A stretch of DNA of 64,000 bases from Methanococcoides sp. (GCA_021108275.1 JAIORD010000057.1:1-64000), one strand, 5' to 3'. Numbered from the stretch's first letter, positions 46,319 through 55,760 are shown. The notes: generated from the sequence alone by a model not told the origin. Made by a program: numbers and translations.

Positions 46319-46628
46319 AATAGACTGCGATCGCCAACAATAGTGTGGAGAATCCTACTTTTATTCCCATTGTGAGTTCCATATGGAGATTGCGGGCAAC
46401 CATATTGGATATCCCTATAGGCGGTGGTGATATCAGCAGTGCTGCACCGAACAGGCAAAATCCTGGAATGTAGTTATTTTCTACAATGATAAGATAAAGT
46501 CCCTGTATTCCCAGGTATATTCCAAAGACGGAAATGAAGAACAATCCCATCTTGTAGAATCGGAGATACTTTTCGATGCCTCCGGGGAGCACATTGGCAG
46601 CTTTAAGCCCTTTGTTATTAGTTTTCAA
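46311..46628 (-). CDS. Small membrane protein, unknown function
   Basis: 105 residues with three likely membrane helices (MGLFFISVFGIYLGIQGLYL; PGFCLFGAALLISPPPIGIS; GIKVGFSTLLLAIAVYFL). The N-terminal 25 residues are basic and soluble. The Pro-rich SPPPIGIS in the middle helix is unusual. It lies downstream of the aromatic operon by 70 bases, on the same strand, so may be co-expressed. No family assigned. Confidence 0.6.
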   Translation of the reverse strand: MKTNNKGLKAANVLPGGIEKYLRFYKMGLFFISVFGIYLGIQGLYLIIVENNYIPGFCLFGAALLISPPPIGISNMVARNLHMELTMGIKVGFSTLLLAIAVYFL

Positions 46629-46698
46629 ATAATCACCGTAGGTAGTGTTCTATTTATGTGGCTATTTGTTCTGTCCTCATAGCATATATAAGAGAGGT

Positions 46699-48012
46699 TC
46701 ATCCGCGTATCTCACAACCAAGTCCACAGAGGAGTTTTTCAACATCGGCCTGCATCTTTGTTGCGTTGCTCTCTTCAAGTATGGTAATACGGAACGTAAC
46801 ACTTAGTCTGTTATTAGAAAGGCCTGAATAGGTATCAATTATCTCGGTCGAAACTATCCTTTCATCATTATCGATGACCTTCTCAAATACCGATGCATCG
46901 GCCTCTGCAGGTATCAATACCGAAATATCCCTTTTTGGATGGGGGAGATTTTCCACTTTCCAATCCTTAAGTTCCTTCTCGGTGTACAACCTGACATTCT
47001 CTGTCTTCAGGTAGACATCCTTTCCGCCCCTGGAGATTATCACTGCTCTTGGTGTCACTTTCTTTATCGTTCCCACATGTGTGACGCCTGAGTAGTTATG
47101 GTAAAGGCCTCTTTCGACTCCCACAGATGCGATCATCTCCTCGAATTCGGATATTTTCGCATTGATAAGCTTGTCCGAACGGTGAAGTGCGGATGGCGTA
47201 TCCTTAAAATGAGCAGCAGCCTCTGTCATCTTGTTGCAGAATGCTTCAATGTCCTGTTCCCTGACTATCTCAGAGAGGATGTTACATTCACTTATGAATG
47301 TCTCATGGACCTTTAACACCTGTTCGTTCTGCATCTGTATGTGCGCGTACAGGTATGGATTCTGCCCAAGTATCCTGCCAACGAAATCGACCATTATCTC
47401 ATAGACAGGGCTCATGAAACGCCGTGACATACTAACATCAAAATCAAGGCTTTTGAACGTGTTCCCTATTGTTATGTATGCAAAATGTGTCAGACCCTGA
47501 ACAACAGAGACGAACTTATCGTGTTCCTCGGGCTTGATGATCTCTATGTGTGCACCATTTTCCTCGAAGAGGTTTCGCATTATGGGGAACCACTTCTCAG
47601 ATCGTCCTTTGGTGGGACTCATTATCACTATCTGTCCCTGCAATGTCGGAATGGATGGCCCGAACATGGGGTGTGTGCCGAGGATCTCAACGCCTTCCGG
47701 TGCTGTTTCTCTCATTGCTCTGACAGGTTCGGCCTTTATGGAGGTCAGGTCCATCAGCAAGCTTCCGGCTTTCATCTTCGGAGCTGTCTCCCTGATCACA
47801 TTTGCAGTAATGTCTATTGGTACTGTGATGACCACCACATCTGAGGTTCTTATTGCATCGTCAAGGTCTGATGCAAATTCAACTCCCATTTGTTTTGCTA
47901 TCTCGGTCTTTCCGCTGCTACCCCATACCACAACTTCATAACCGTGATCGGTAAAGAACTTCGTGAACCACTTCCCCATCTCTCCTGTGCCGCCGATGAT
48001 CAGCATTTTCAT
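46699..48012 (-). CDS. tyrA: Prephenate dehydrogenase with C-terminal extension
   Basis: 437 residues. The first 280 residues are a TyrA-type NAD(P)-dependent dehydrogenase for tyrosine synthesis: LIIGGTGEMGKWFTKFF (Rossmann), EILGTHPMFGPSIPTLQG (substrate His region) and VVQGLTHFAYITIGNTF. After it come about 150 residues including an RNA/strand-like GVTHVGTIKKVTPRAVIISR and a final ACT-like part (AEADASVFEKVIDNDERIVS), probably a control domain for tyrosine. Last gene of the five-gene aromatic operon; overlaps aroE by four bases. Confidence 0.88.
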   Translation of the reverse strand: MKMLIIGGTGEMGKWFTKFFTDHGYEVVVWGSSGKTEIAKQMGVEFASDLDDAIRTSDVVVITVPIDITANVIRETAPKMKAGSLLMDLTSIKAEPVRAMRETAPEGVEILGTHPMFGPSIPTLQGQIVIMSPTKGRSEKWFPIMRNLFEENGAHIEIIKPEEHDKFVSVVQGLTHFAYITIGNTFKSLDFDVSMSRRFMSPVYEIMVDFVGRILGQNPYLYAHIQMQNEQVLKVHETFISECNILSEIVREQDIEAFCNKMTEAAAHFKDTPSALHRSDKLINAKISEFEEMIASVGVERGLYHNYSGVTHVGTIKKVTPRAVIISRGGKDVYLKTENVRLYTEKELKDWKVENLPHPKRDISVLIPAEADASVFEKVIDNDERIVSTEIIDTYSGLSNNRLSVTFRITILEESNATKMQADVEKLLCGLGCEIRG

Positions 48013-48818
48013 ATATCCAATGCCTCCATGACAGTCCTCTTCATGATCTCGATGGGGGGTTCTCTTCCAGTCCAGATACGGAAAGCTTCAGCTCCCTGGT
48101 ATACGAGCATCATAATGCCTGTGATCGGTCTTGCGTCTGCGGTTTCCGCTTCCTGCAACAGTTTCGTCATAAGCGGATTGTAAACTATATCAAAAACTGC
48201 AAGGTCTGAATGCATCTGCTCCGCGCTCACAAGGGTTCCATTGGAATGTCCCAGGCCCACAGTGGTGGTATTGATAAGAATATCGATCTCATCAAGGCCC
48301 TTGTCAACTATGTCAAGGCTGTATCCTTTTGCATCCTCTATCTCTGCAGCGAGCTGTATGGCACGTTCAGGGGTTCGGTTGGCAATGTTAACTCTTGCTC
48401 CTGCTTCTGCAAATGTGAATGCGATGGCTCTTGCAGCACCGCCCGCTCCGAGGATCATGACATTCTTTTCCTTGATCTCGACACCTTCATCCTCGATAGT
48501 TCGTTTTGCACCAATGCCGTCAGTGTTGTAACCTTTGATACCGTCCTTGAGGTCAATGGTGTTTATGGCACCTATCTTTGCGGCAAGGGGATCTGCATCA
48601 ACGAATTTGAGGGCGGTCTCTTTGAGGGGCACTGTGAGGTTCAATCCTCCGAATCCCATGGCCTTTGCACCCTGCAGTGCGTTTTCAAGGTCGTTCTTCT
48701 CAACTCTGAATGCATGGTAGGTGCAGTCCATGTCCAGGGCCTCGAATGCTGAATTGTGCATGATGGGTGATAGTGAATGTTCTATGGGGTTCCCAAGGAC
48801 CGCGAACACCTTCTTCAT
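48009..48818 (-). CDS. aroE: Shikimate dehydrogenase
   Basis: 269 residues. Reduces 3-dehydroshikimate with NADPH. FAVLGNPIEHSLSPIMHNSA is the substrate site, LNLTVPLKE includes the catalytic Lys, NTDGIGAKRTI the Asp, and MILGAGGAARAIAFTF with NRTPERA binds NADP. The ATG overlaps the preceding aroD stop by four bases, and the stop overlaps tyrA by four, indicating tight coupling. Confidence 0.94.
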   Translation of the reverse strand: MKKVFAVLGNPIEHSLSPIMHNSAFEALDMDCTYHAFRVEKNDLENALQGAKAMGFGGLNLTVPLKETALKFVDADPLAAKIGAINTIDLKDGIKGYNTDGIGAKRTIEDEGVEIKEKNVMILGAGGAARAIAFTFAEAGARVNIANRTPERAIQLAAEIEDAKGYSLDIVDKGLDEIDILINTTTVGLGHSNGTLVSAEQMHSDLAVFDIVYNPLMTKLLQEAETADARPITGIMMLVYQGAEAFRIWTGREPPIEIMKRTVMEALDI

Positions 48819-49516
48819 TCCACCATCTCCATTGCTTTTTTCAGGTCTTCCACTTTCAATTGCCCTGGTGCCACTGCATCGGATACGCTTGCATAGGTAA
48901 GCTTTGAGCCATATAGGGGGGCAATGATGCGAGTGTGTTTTCCCATCTGTCCCATGGATATCGTGCAGACAGCGTTAACTTCCAGTGTCACTTCCAGCAG
49001 GTCCAGTACATCCTGCATATTCTCAGGCATCACTGCAAGTTTTGCAATATCGGCACCTGCGTTGTGGGAGTGGTCAAGGATGCTCTTCAGTGTGGCTTTG
49101 TCAGGCGTTCTTTCAAAATCATGCGAGGATATTATTACGCTCTTCCTTTCCTCTTTTGCTTTTTTGACTATCCTGTCCCTGAGATGTTCATCTGTTTCAA
49201 GCTCGATATCCACGGCATCTGTAAGATGCATGATATCTTCCAATAGGGCAATTCTGCTCTCTTCTGTACCTTCCCAATTTCCGCCCTGGGTTTGTAACCT
49301 ATTGGTTGCAATACACGGGAGACTGGTCTTATCTTTGACCATTCTCAACATGTCTGCAGCCTCTTTGGGGGTAGTTATCCCAAGCAGGTCAAACCTTATC
49401 TCAAGGATGTCTGCACCATGTTCGGCTGCGGTCTTGGACTGTTGTAAAGGTTCGTTGCTGATGGCAGCGACGATAGCTGCCCTTTCTTCCAGATCGAACT
49501 TCCCTATTTTCAGCAT
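48815..49516 (-). CDS. aroD: 3-dehydroquinate dehydratase, type I
   Basis: 233 residues. Makes 3-dehydroshikimate by a Schiff-base mechanism. GADILEIRFDLLG is the substrate-binding strand, IISSHDFERTPDK carries the catalytic His, and IAKLAVMPENMQD the Schiff-base Lys. The C-terminal GSKLTYASVSDAVAPGQL closes the barrel. Three bases separate it from the DHQ synthase II gene. Confidence 0.94.
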   Translation of the reverse strand: MLKIGKFDLEERAAIVAAISNEPLQQSKTAAEHGADILEIRFDLLGITTPKEAADMLRMVKDKTSLPCIATNRLQTQGGNWEGTEESRIALLEDIMHLTDAVDIELETDEHLRDRIVKKAKEERKSVIISSHDFERTPDKATLKSILDHSHNAGADIAKLAVMPENMQDVLDLLEVTLEVNAVCTISMGQMGKHTRIIAPLYGSKLTYASVSDAVAPGQLKVEDLKKAMEMVE

Positions 49517-49519
49517 CGC

Positions 49520-50662
49520 TCATTTCTCGATTATCGTTTCTTCGACCTTCATTCCGAAATGCCTTGCTCCGCCTTCATAGTAGACCATTACTTCATCTCC
49601 GGGTTTCAGGTCGGCCACAGAGATGGGTTCTCCTTTTATGTCCACCAGTTTGATGGTCTCGGCGTTCTGGAGGATGTTCTTTATGATCTCTCCATTCACT
49701 TCGGCTTCTACGAGCATGAGTGGCCGTCTTTCGATCTTGACCCTGCCTACAATGCCGGTTCGCTGTTTTCCTTGTGCATTGATAATGGTAACCTCATCAC
49801 CGGAGCTGAGCTCGGAAAGATATCTGGTCCTGTCTCCCACTTTTATGTAAGCATGAACTGCTCCGGCATTGACGCGGAACGGACGGGATGCAACGTACGG
49901 GCTTTCTTCGGATTCTGAATGTACCAGGAACATTCCGCTTGCCTGTGAACCCACAAGCATTCCTTCACCTTTGGTCATCATGTTACAGGTATCTACACAG
50001 ACGCGGTCGCCCATTCCAACAGCTTCGACCTTTGTGACCTTTCCGGGAACAAGTTTAAGGTCCTCTATGCCTGAACTTTCTGCTACTGCAACGGTGGCCT
50101 TGATGGCACTGGGGTCATCGGAGTCAAGCAGGACACCTTCTGAACCATGCTCCATGGTCTCAAGGGCAAGTTTTGCTTCATTTTCGTCACGAACACCGGC
50201 AATGATCTTCACATTGCTTTCCTGAAGTCCGGCAATGAGGTTCTCAAGGGGGATGACCTTCCAGTCAGTACCGACTATGATAAGGAAATCGCATTCTTTG
50301 CCTATCTCCGCAGCAAATTCTTCGTATTTCTTGTTCTTTATCACTACGTAGGCTCCGACGGTCAATCCTTTTTCTTTCAATCGGATCGCAGTGACCATGT
50401 CCAGGGAGCCAATGGGGTCAGGAGATAATGGTTTTGTTCCGTCTCCTTCTCCGCCCTTTCCCACGACAACGATATCGGCACCGGACTTGTCGTCATAGGC
50501 AAATGCAGCGACCTGTATGTCGCCAAGTTCCCTTACTTTTTCCACTTCGTCGGAGTTTACAAGCACACAATTGGCACCGGACTCAAGTCCTGTTGTTATT
50601 CTGTCCTTGTGAGCTTCCCAGTGGCCTTTATCGGCCTTTATCCAAATTGTCTTGTCCTTCAT
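49520..50662 (-). CDS. 3-dehydroquinate synthase II (archaeal)
   Basis: 380 residues from ATG 50662 (MKDKTIWIKADKGHWEAHKD). Second step of the archaeal aromatic route: NAD-dependent oxidative deamination of ADH to 3-dehydroquinate. The N-terminal segment ITTGLESGANCVLVNSDEVE and the conserved GMGDRVCVDTCNMMTKGEGM with VGSQASGMFLVHSESEESPY are family hallmarks. It replaces bacterial AroB. Upstream in-frame extension (to 50716) has no homology and is rejected. Confidence 0.92.
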   Translation of the reverse strand: MKDKTIWIKADKGHWEAHKDRITTGLESGANCVLVNSDEVEKVRELGDIQVAAFAYDDKSGADIVVVGKGGEGDGTKPLSPDPIGSLDMVTAIRLKEKGLTVGAYVVIKNKKYEEFAAEIGKECDFLIIVGTDWKVIPLENLIAGLQESNVKIIAGVRDENEAKLALETMEHGSEGVLLDSDDPSAIKATVAVAESSGIEDLKLVPGKVTKVEAVGMGDRVCVDTCNMMTKGEGMLVGSQASGMFLVHSESEESPYVASRPFRVNAGAVHAYIKVGDRTRYLSELSSGDEVTIINAQGKQRTGIVGRVKIERRPLMLVEAEVNGEIIKNILQNAETIKLVDIKGEPISVADLKPGDEVMVYYEGGARHFGMKVEETIIEK

Positions 50663-50684
50663 ATTATACGCCATTTGGAGTTTA

Positions 50685-51482
50685 TCATTTAAGTGTTTGT
50701 AGTGCCTCTTCGACACTTATCTTGTGGTGGACGATCTGCGTGATAGCTTTTGTCATCTTTATGGGGTCAGGGTGCTGGAATACATTCCTGCCGATTGCAA
50801 CTCCTCTTGCACCTGCTTCCATGGCTCCGCTGATCATTTCCAGGAATTCCTGGTCGGTCTCTGTTTTTGGTCCGCCTGCAATGACAACCGGTACGGGACA
50901 ACCATCGACGACTTCTCTGAAACTGTCCACATCTCCGGTGTAGACCGTCTTGATGACATCGGAACCCAGCTCTGCACCTACTCTTGCTGCATGAGCTACC
51001 ATCTGTGGGTCATGAGGGTCTGTTATGTTCTTTCCTCTGGGGTACATCATTGAGAGCAGAGGTATGCCCCATACGTCACATTGTTCTGCAACGGAACCAA
51101 GCTTCTTGAGCTGCTCTGATTCTGTTTCCGAGCCGATGTTCACATGGATGGAAACCGCATCTGCGCCCATTTTCATTGCTTCCTCTACCTTGCAGACGAG
51201 GACCTTGTCATTGGGGTCTGGTCCAAGGGATGTGGATGCACTCATGTGGACTATGAGACCTACATCGTGGCCGTATCCCCTGTGGCCATGGTAGACCATT
51301 CCTTTTTGCATGAGGATGGCATTAGCTCCGCCTTCGGCTACTTTATTGATGGAATCTGCGATGTCTATCACTCCTCTGATAGGTCCATCGGACATACCGT
51401 GGTCCATTGGGATGATGACCATGTTCCTGCTGTCTCTGTGCATAATTCTTTCAATTCGTATCCTTTTTCCTATCTCTGCCAT
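50685..51482 (-). CDS. 2-amino-3,7-dideoxy-D-threo-hept-6-ulosonate (ADH) synthase
   Basis: 265 residues from ATG 51482. Condenses a 6-deoxy-5-ketofructose phosphate with aspartate semialdehyde to make ADH, the first step of the archaeal aromatic route, replacing DAHP synthase. A TIM barrel of the DeoC/FBA-I type: [34 protein letters not shown], then [20 protein letters not shown] with the Schiff-base Lys and [20 protein letters not shown]. First gene of the operon, behind the 29-bp palindrome. Confidence 0.93.
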   Translation of the reverse strand: MAEIGKRIRIERIMHRDSRNMVIIPMDHGMSDGPIRGVIDIADSINKVAEGGANAILMQKGMVYHGHRGYGHDVGLIVHMSASTSLGPDPNDKVLVCKVEEAMKMGADAVSIHVNIGSETESEQLKKLGSVAEQCDVWGIPLLSMMYPRGKNITDPHDPQMVAHAARVGAELGSDVIKTVYTGDVDSFREVVDGCPVPVVIAGGPKTETDQEFLEMISGAMEAGARGVAIGRNVFQHPDPIKMTKAITQIVHHKISVEEALQTLK

Positions 51483-51527
51483 ATATATCACTCTCTGTTA
51501 TTTGGTTAATATCGTTATGTGCATTCG

Positions 51528-51556
51528 CCGTGTTACTATGTGACATAGTAGCACGG
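51528..51556 (-). promoter_or_regulatory. 29-bp near-perfect palindrome at the aromatic operon start site (candidate operator)
   Basis: On the plus strand CCGTG-T-TACTATGT (51528-51541), centre G (51542), ACATAGTA-G-CACGG (51543-51556). The arms match at 13 of 14 positions. The minus-strand TATA box TTTAAATA (51562-51569) lies six bases away and predicts initiation at about 51542, the centre of the palindrome. A repressor of aromatic biosynthesis is the natural candidate. Confidence 0.65.
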
Positions 51557-51561
51557 ATTAA

Positions 51562-51569
51562 TATTTAAA
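51562..51569 (-). promoter_or_regulatory. TATA box of the aromatic operon
   Basis: Minus-strand TTTAAATA, about 80-87 bases before the ADH synthase ATG. Confidence 0.5.
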
Positions 51570-51606
51570 CTTTGTTATTTGCTTCCTTTTGAAATGTGGA
51601 ATAGCC

Positions 51607-51615
51607 TTATATATA
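51607..51615 (+). promoter_or_regulatory. TATA box of guaA subunit A
   Basis: TTATATATA, 45-53 bases before ATG 51660; initiation is expected near 51635-51640. Confidence 0.5.
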
Positions 51616-51659
51616 GATTCATCAATATTTCGAGTATCGACCTTACCGGTGTGATCATC

Positions 51660-52229
51660 ATGAAAGAGTTAAAGATCCTTGTTATCAACAACTATGGCCA
51701 GTTCTGTCACCTTATTCATCGTACGGTGCGTGACCTTGATATGGATACGAAGATCGTGGCTAACACCACTCCAGTAGAGGATATCCTTGATGAAGAGCCG
51801 GATGGCATCATTCTTAGTGGTGGTCCTTCCATGGAGCGTGTTGGCCTCTGTCAGGAATATGTGGAGAGCATTGACATTCCTATTCTTGGTATATGCCTCG
51901 GACACCAGCTTATAGCCAGGACCTTTGGTGGACAGACCGGTGCAGGTGAGCTTGGTGGATATGCGGCTATCGACATTGAGGTGATCGAAGAGGATGATAT
52001 TCTGAAAGGACTTGGGCCAAGGACCTCTGTTTGGGCTTCCCATGCGGATGAGGTCACAGTGCTTCCTGATGAGTTCATTCATCTCGCCCGTTCAGATGTC
52101 TGTGAGATCGAGGCAATGCGTCATGAAGAGAGGCCCATCTATGGGGTGCAGTGGCATCCTGAGGTTGCTCATACCCAGAAAGGGGAAGAGTTGTTCATGA
52201 ACTTCTTTGAGGTATGTGAGAATTACTGA
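51660..52229 (+). CDS. GMP synthase, glutamine amidotransferase subunit A
   Basis: 189 residues from ATG 51660. Supplies ammonia to the separate ATP-pyrophosphatase subunit for XMP to GMP, as archaea split Gua[13 protein letters not shown] holds the catalytic Cys, and [17 protein letters not shown] the His and Glu. [15 protein letters not shown] forms the oxyanion region. The longer in-frame start (51579) crosses the promoter and is rejected. The partner subunit is not in the window. Confidence 0.93.
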   Translation: MKELKILVINNYGQFCHLIHRTVRDLDMDTKIVANTTPVEDILDEEPDGIILSGGPSMERVGLCQEYVESIDIPILGICLGHQLIARTFGGQTGAGELGGYAAIDIEVIEEDDILKGLGPRTSVWASHADEVTVLPDEFIHLARSDVCEIEAMRHEERPIYGVQWHPEVAHTQKGEELFMNFFEVCENY

Positions 52230-52461
52230 GCTTTAATAGGCTCATATCATTTTTCCATTTCTGCCTGTATGACATTTTGTTTTTATACCTTTCTTTTAGT
52301 TAAGTTCTGTTCATGGTCACTATTGGAGATCTTTCTGAGTTCCAATTGCATTGCCCATTATGGCAAAACTTGTTATCATGTTCCTGTTATGGGAAGAGGG
52401 GATGTAATCGATACTTTTTCAGGATCCCATGATCATCCGGGCGTTACTAATGAGAAAAAAG

Positions 52462-52487
52462 AAAAAGAGTGGTATTCACTCTTTTTT
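52462..52487. terminator. Bidirectional terminator between guaA-A and the PGF protein gene
   Basis: AAAAAGAGTG (52462-52471) pairs with CACTCTTTTTT (52477-52487) around GTATT. It overlaps the last codons of the minus-strand gene and has a U run on either strand. Confidence 0.65.
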
Positions 52488-53765
52488 ATGGCTCTTTCTG
52501 TAGAACACTAATGTTACTGCCAGAATTATCACTCCTGCGATGAGGGTGATCAAATTGGAGGTGACCATTGTTTGTTTGGTCGGGCTTGAACTCTCCTGAT
52601 ACGATCGTTCTGTATCTGTGTCGAGGTCATAAATGCTCTTCTGGGTTTCCTTGTTTTCCATCCCTACAATGGCAAAGGGTGAGAAAGAGTCCGGTTCTGC
52701 TTGATAGTAAGCAATACCTTCAACTGTCTCAATATATGTTGTCGGGACGGTTTCCCATTTATCTGTTTCAGAGTTGTAATGTTTCATGAAGACCTTTTGA
52801 GGGTCGATGTTGTTCTCTTCAAGCCATGCAGTATTTACATTGAACTCCAGTATTGCGTCCTTTATGTTCTTTGGGACTGCGAATCCTTTGTAGCCTACCC
52901 ATATGTTCAGGTTCTTGTAAGTCATTCCTTCTGGTGTTTCTTTTACAAGCTCTGATGTTTGCTTAAGGACCTCTATGGTGACGGGGACACTATTTGCTGT
53001 CACGCCGGATGTGAACTTTATGTATGTAACAGGATTTGCAGTTCGTTCAAAATGATGTTCTACAGGTGTGCCGCTAAATACCTTCAGGTTCACAAAATCG
53101 GTTGTCAGTACATTCTTTGCGTCTTTGTCAGGACTTGTTCCGGCACTGCTTCCGCCCGAGCTGGAACTGTCGCCTGAGGGTTCTGCTTCAGTGGATGTGG
53201 GGTTCAATTGTATGGTCTTTGTCTCACCATCGATGGTCAGTGTGAAATCCCCTTCTGGCATGGAACTGGTCGAGTACTTGAATTCGTAACGGCCTTCCTT
53301 TACCGGGATCTCGCTTGTTGCGGTGATCTTCATATCAACGGTCGTTTCGTCAGGTTGGGCTATGCCTGTCAGTTTTATCGAGTATGACCCTTCGGGAACG
53401 TTCGACATTGAATAGGATGCTTTTCCATTGGTCGCAGAGGGGTGGCCTGCTGTAAGCCAGAACATAAGCTTTGCTTTGACCTTCAGGTCCTCTACATTGC
53501 TTGCTTCTACAATGAATTTGTTCGGTCCGTCAGGGATGGCAACCTTGCCAACATAATAAAGATATTCCCCGTCTTCTACAGGGACGGTCTTAGTGAAAAC
53601 TATCTTTGCAGGTACCGAGCTTGTTGTTGAGTCTCCTGTCACTATGATCTCTTCGCCAACTGTAGGGTTCATGGGCGTTATCTCGAAAGCAACTGCGGAA
53701 GGGATCAATAGGAAAAGGCTTAGTGTGATGCACACGAGTAAGCATATTTTTGTGGTCTTGGTCAT
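52476..53765 (-). CDS. PGF-pre-PGF domain surface protein
   Basis: 429 residues. Signal peptide (ICLLVCITLSLFLLIPSAVA), then strand-rich repeats, a Ser/Gly linker (GDSSSSGGSSAGTS), then the PGF-pre-PGF domain: VEHHFERTANPVTYIKFTSG, AVPKNIKDAILEFNVNTAWL and YYQAEPDSFSPFAIVGM. A C-terminal helix (LITLIAGVIILAVTLVFY) and basic tail anchor it. Unlike many relatives it lacks a final PGF-CTERM tripeptide, so anchoring is by the helix alone. ATG 53765 follows ATG 53777 in frame; either may be used. Confidence 0.85.
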   Translation of the reverse strand: MTKTTKICLLVCITLSLFLLIPSAVAFEITPMNPTVGEEIIVTGDSTTSSVPAKIVFTKTVPVEDGEYLYYVGKVAIPDGPNKFIVEASNVEDLKVKAKLMFWLTAGHPSATNGKASYSMSNVPEGSYSIKLTGIAQPDETTVDMKITATSEIPVKEGRYEFKYSTSSMPEGDFTLTIDGETKTIQLNPTSTEAEPSGDSSSSGGSSAGTSPDKDAKNVLTTDFVNLKVFSGTPVEHHFERTANPVTYIKFTSGVTANSVPVTIEVLKQTSELVKETPEGMTYKNLNIWVGYKGFAVPKNIKDAILEFNVNTAWLEENNIDPQKVFMKHYNSETDKWETVPTTYIETVEGIAYYQAEPDSFSPFAIVGMENKETQKSIYDLDTDTERSYQESSSPTKQTMVTSNLITLIAGVIILAVTLVFYRKSHKKE

Positions 53766-54046
53766 ATGTACTACCATCTGATAATTTTATGAGCGGTATT
53801 GAACGTTGCAGGAAATGTTCAATATCTTTTGCTTTTAATAATATTTTTAAGTATATCTCTCCTTCTTTGAGGTTGTTACAATGCTTAAGGATTTCGAATA
53901 TCGGTTTAAAATCAGGTATTATATATATTATGGTATAATTTTATATATGTGTTACATGTTAAGTACTGTAATATGTCCTTTAAACATGTTTATAATACAT
54001 GAACAAAATGTAGGGCACTTACAATCAATATTAAAGAGAAATCAAA

Positions 54047-54931
54047 ATGGCTGATCGGAATAATGTTCCTACTGATATCAAGATCGTTGTTGCAATGGTA
54101 TTACTGACATGTGTGTTCATACTGCTACCGGTATTGAGCGATACTGCTATACGTACTATCCTGGGTTTGCCTATGGTTCTTTTCCTGCCGGGCTATGCGC
54201 TTATTGCAGCTCTTTTCCCTAAGAAGGATGACCTTGACGGGATCGAGAGGGTTGCACTTAGTTTTGGTCTGAGTATTGCAGTAGTGCCTCTTATCGGACT
54301 TGGTCTTAATTATACTCCGTGGGGGATCAGACTATTGCCTATTCTGGTCTCGTTGTCGTTCTTTACTATTGCAATGTGCGTGGTGGCGGTGTTTAGAAGA
54401 CGTGTCTTGCCAGAGGGTGAGGAGTTCAGCGTTCCGTTCAATGCTACCTATCTTTCTCTGAGGGAAGAGCTGTCAAGAAAACCGGACAACAGACTTGACA
54501 GGATCCTTTCTATCATCCTTGTGCTGTCCATAATCGCTTCGATAGTTACCCTTGCTTATGTGGTGGTGACACCAAAGGAAGGCGAGAAGTTCACCGAGTT
54601 CTATATCCTTGGTATGGATGGTATGGCTGATGGCTATCCTGTGAATTTCACATTGGGGCAGAGCGGCAATGTGATCGTTGGTGTGGTGAACCATGAGTAT
54701 GAGGTTACTGATTATTCCATGGAGCTATTGCTTGAGAACGGTTCGTCCTCTGTGGAGCATGAACGGCTTTTCATAAGCCTTGGGCATAATGACACCTGGG
54801 AGGAGGGGCTGTCATTTACGCCGGAAAGTGTCGGGGATGATATGAAGTTACAGTTCCTGCTCTATAAAGATGGTAATATGACGGTTCCATATCGGGACCT
54901 TCATCTCTGGATCGATGTGGTGGAGGGCTAA
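54047..54931 (+). CDS. DUF1616 membrane protein
   Basis: 294 residues. Four helices in the first 120 residues (IKIVVAMVLLTCVFILLPVL; LPMVLFLPGYALIAALFPKK; VALSFGLSIAVVPLIGLGLN; LPILVSLSFFTIAMC), one near residue 160, then an outside domain of about 115 residues (FYILGMDGMADGYPVNFTLG and later LENGSSSVEHERLFISLGHN). LPGYALIAALFP and the SFGLS-V-P-L-GL-N pattern fit DUF1616. The outside domain resembles a CARDB-type adhesin fold. It is followed by a CPBP protease gene two bases away. Confidence 0.82.
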   Translation: MADRNNVPTDIKIVVAMVLLTCVFILLPVLSDTAIRTILGLPMVLFLPGYALIAALFPKKDDLDGIERVALSFGLSIAVVPLIGLGLNYTPWGIRLLPILVSLSFFTIAMCVVAVFRRRVLPEGEEFSVPFNATYLSLREELSRKPDNRLDRILSIILVLSIIASIVTLAYVVVTPKEGEKFTEFYILGMDGMADGYPVNFTLGQSGNVIVGVVNHEYEVTDYSMELLLENGSSSVEHERLFISLGHNDTWEEGLSFTPESVGDDMKLQFLLYKDGNMTVPYRDLHLWIDVVEG

Positions 54932-54932
54932 T

Positions 54933-55760
54933 ATGGGGTTAGATGACGAGTTTGTAACTATTGGTGAGGGCGATGTCCTTCAGAAGAGCAACGGCATAAG
55001 CGTCCTCAATATGGAGTTTTTGACGATCGTTATCCCTTCCCTGGTAATAATCCTGGCCGAGCTTTCATTGTTCCTGGGGTATACAAAGTTCTCTACATGG
55101 GTGCATATCATTTTGCTGGTGGCCCTGACCTCATTGACCATTGTGATCAATGATGTGGACAAACAGTATTTGTTACGTGCTTTCATTCTGCTTTCCCTAT
55201 TGCGTATATTGAACCTTTCGATGCCGGTGTTCTTTGATCTGACATTATACTCTTATGTGTTCATCTATGCCCCCCTTTTGATACCGATCTATGTTCTGGC
55301 GAAGGACCAGGGGCTTGATTGGGAGTATCTGGGGTTGAGGAAGGCTATAAAGTATTATGAAATCCCTATTGCTCTGTTGGTAGGCTTGGTCATTGCAGTG
55401 GGCGAGTTCACGATCATCAAACCTGGATATCTCATTCCTGACCTTTCATTTTTCAACTTGCTCAAGCTCTCTCTGGTGATGGTCCTTTTTGTAGGTTTTT
55501 TTGAAGAGATAATTTTCAGGGCAATATTGCAAACGAAATTACAGGAAATGATCGGTAACTATCGGGGGCTTTTCCTTGCAAGTATCCTTTTCGGAATTAT
55601 GCACTCTGGATATGGCATTCCCTATGAGATCATTTTCACGGCCCTTGCAGGTATATTGCTGGGTTCCATGTATCAGAAAAGCAGAAGCCTTTTCCTTGTG
55701 AGCGTTACTCACGGCTTTATCAATGTATTCCTTTTCGGGGTTCTGCCTCATCTGGTATGA
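54933..55760 (+). CDS. CPBP-family intramembrane glutamic endopeptidase
   Basis: 275 residues from ATG 54933, the first base after the DUF1616 stop plus one. About eight helices. The motifs FFEEIIFRAILQTKL (EExxxR), FGIMHSGYGIP (second motif His) and VTHGFINVFL (third motif His) are the abortive infection/CPBP catalytic set. CPBP enzymes cleave membrane substrates, for instance CAAX-type or bacteriocin processing. Next to DUF1616 it may process or release surface proteins. Confidence 0.86.
   Translation: MGLDDEFVTIGEGDVLQKSNGISVLNMEFLTIVIPSLVIILAELSLFLGYTKFSTWVHIILLVALTSLTIVINDVDKQYLLRAFILLSLLRILNLSMPVFFDLTLYSYVFIYAPLLIPIYVLAKDQGLDWEYLGLRKAIKYYEIPIALLVGLVIAVGEFTIIKPGYLIPDLSFFNLLKLSLVMVLFVGFFEEIIFRAILQTKLQEMIGNYRGLFLASILFGIMHSGYGIPYEIIFTALAGILLGSMYQKSRSLFLVSVTHGFINVFLFGVLPHLV

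Noticed and set aside
52269-52511. 80-codon plus-strand frame after guaA subunit A
   Set aside because: Runs through the bidirectional terminator and the end of the opposite gene; composition is not protein-like.
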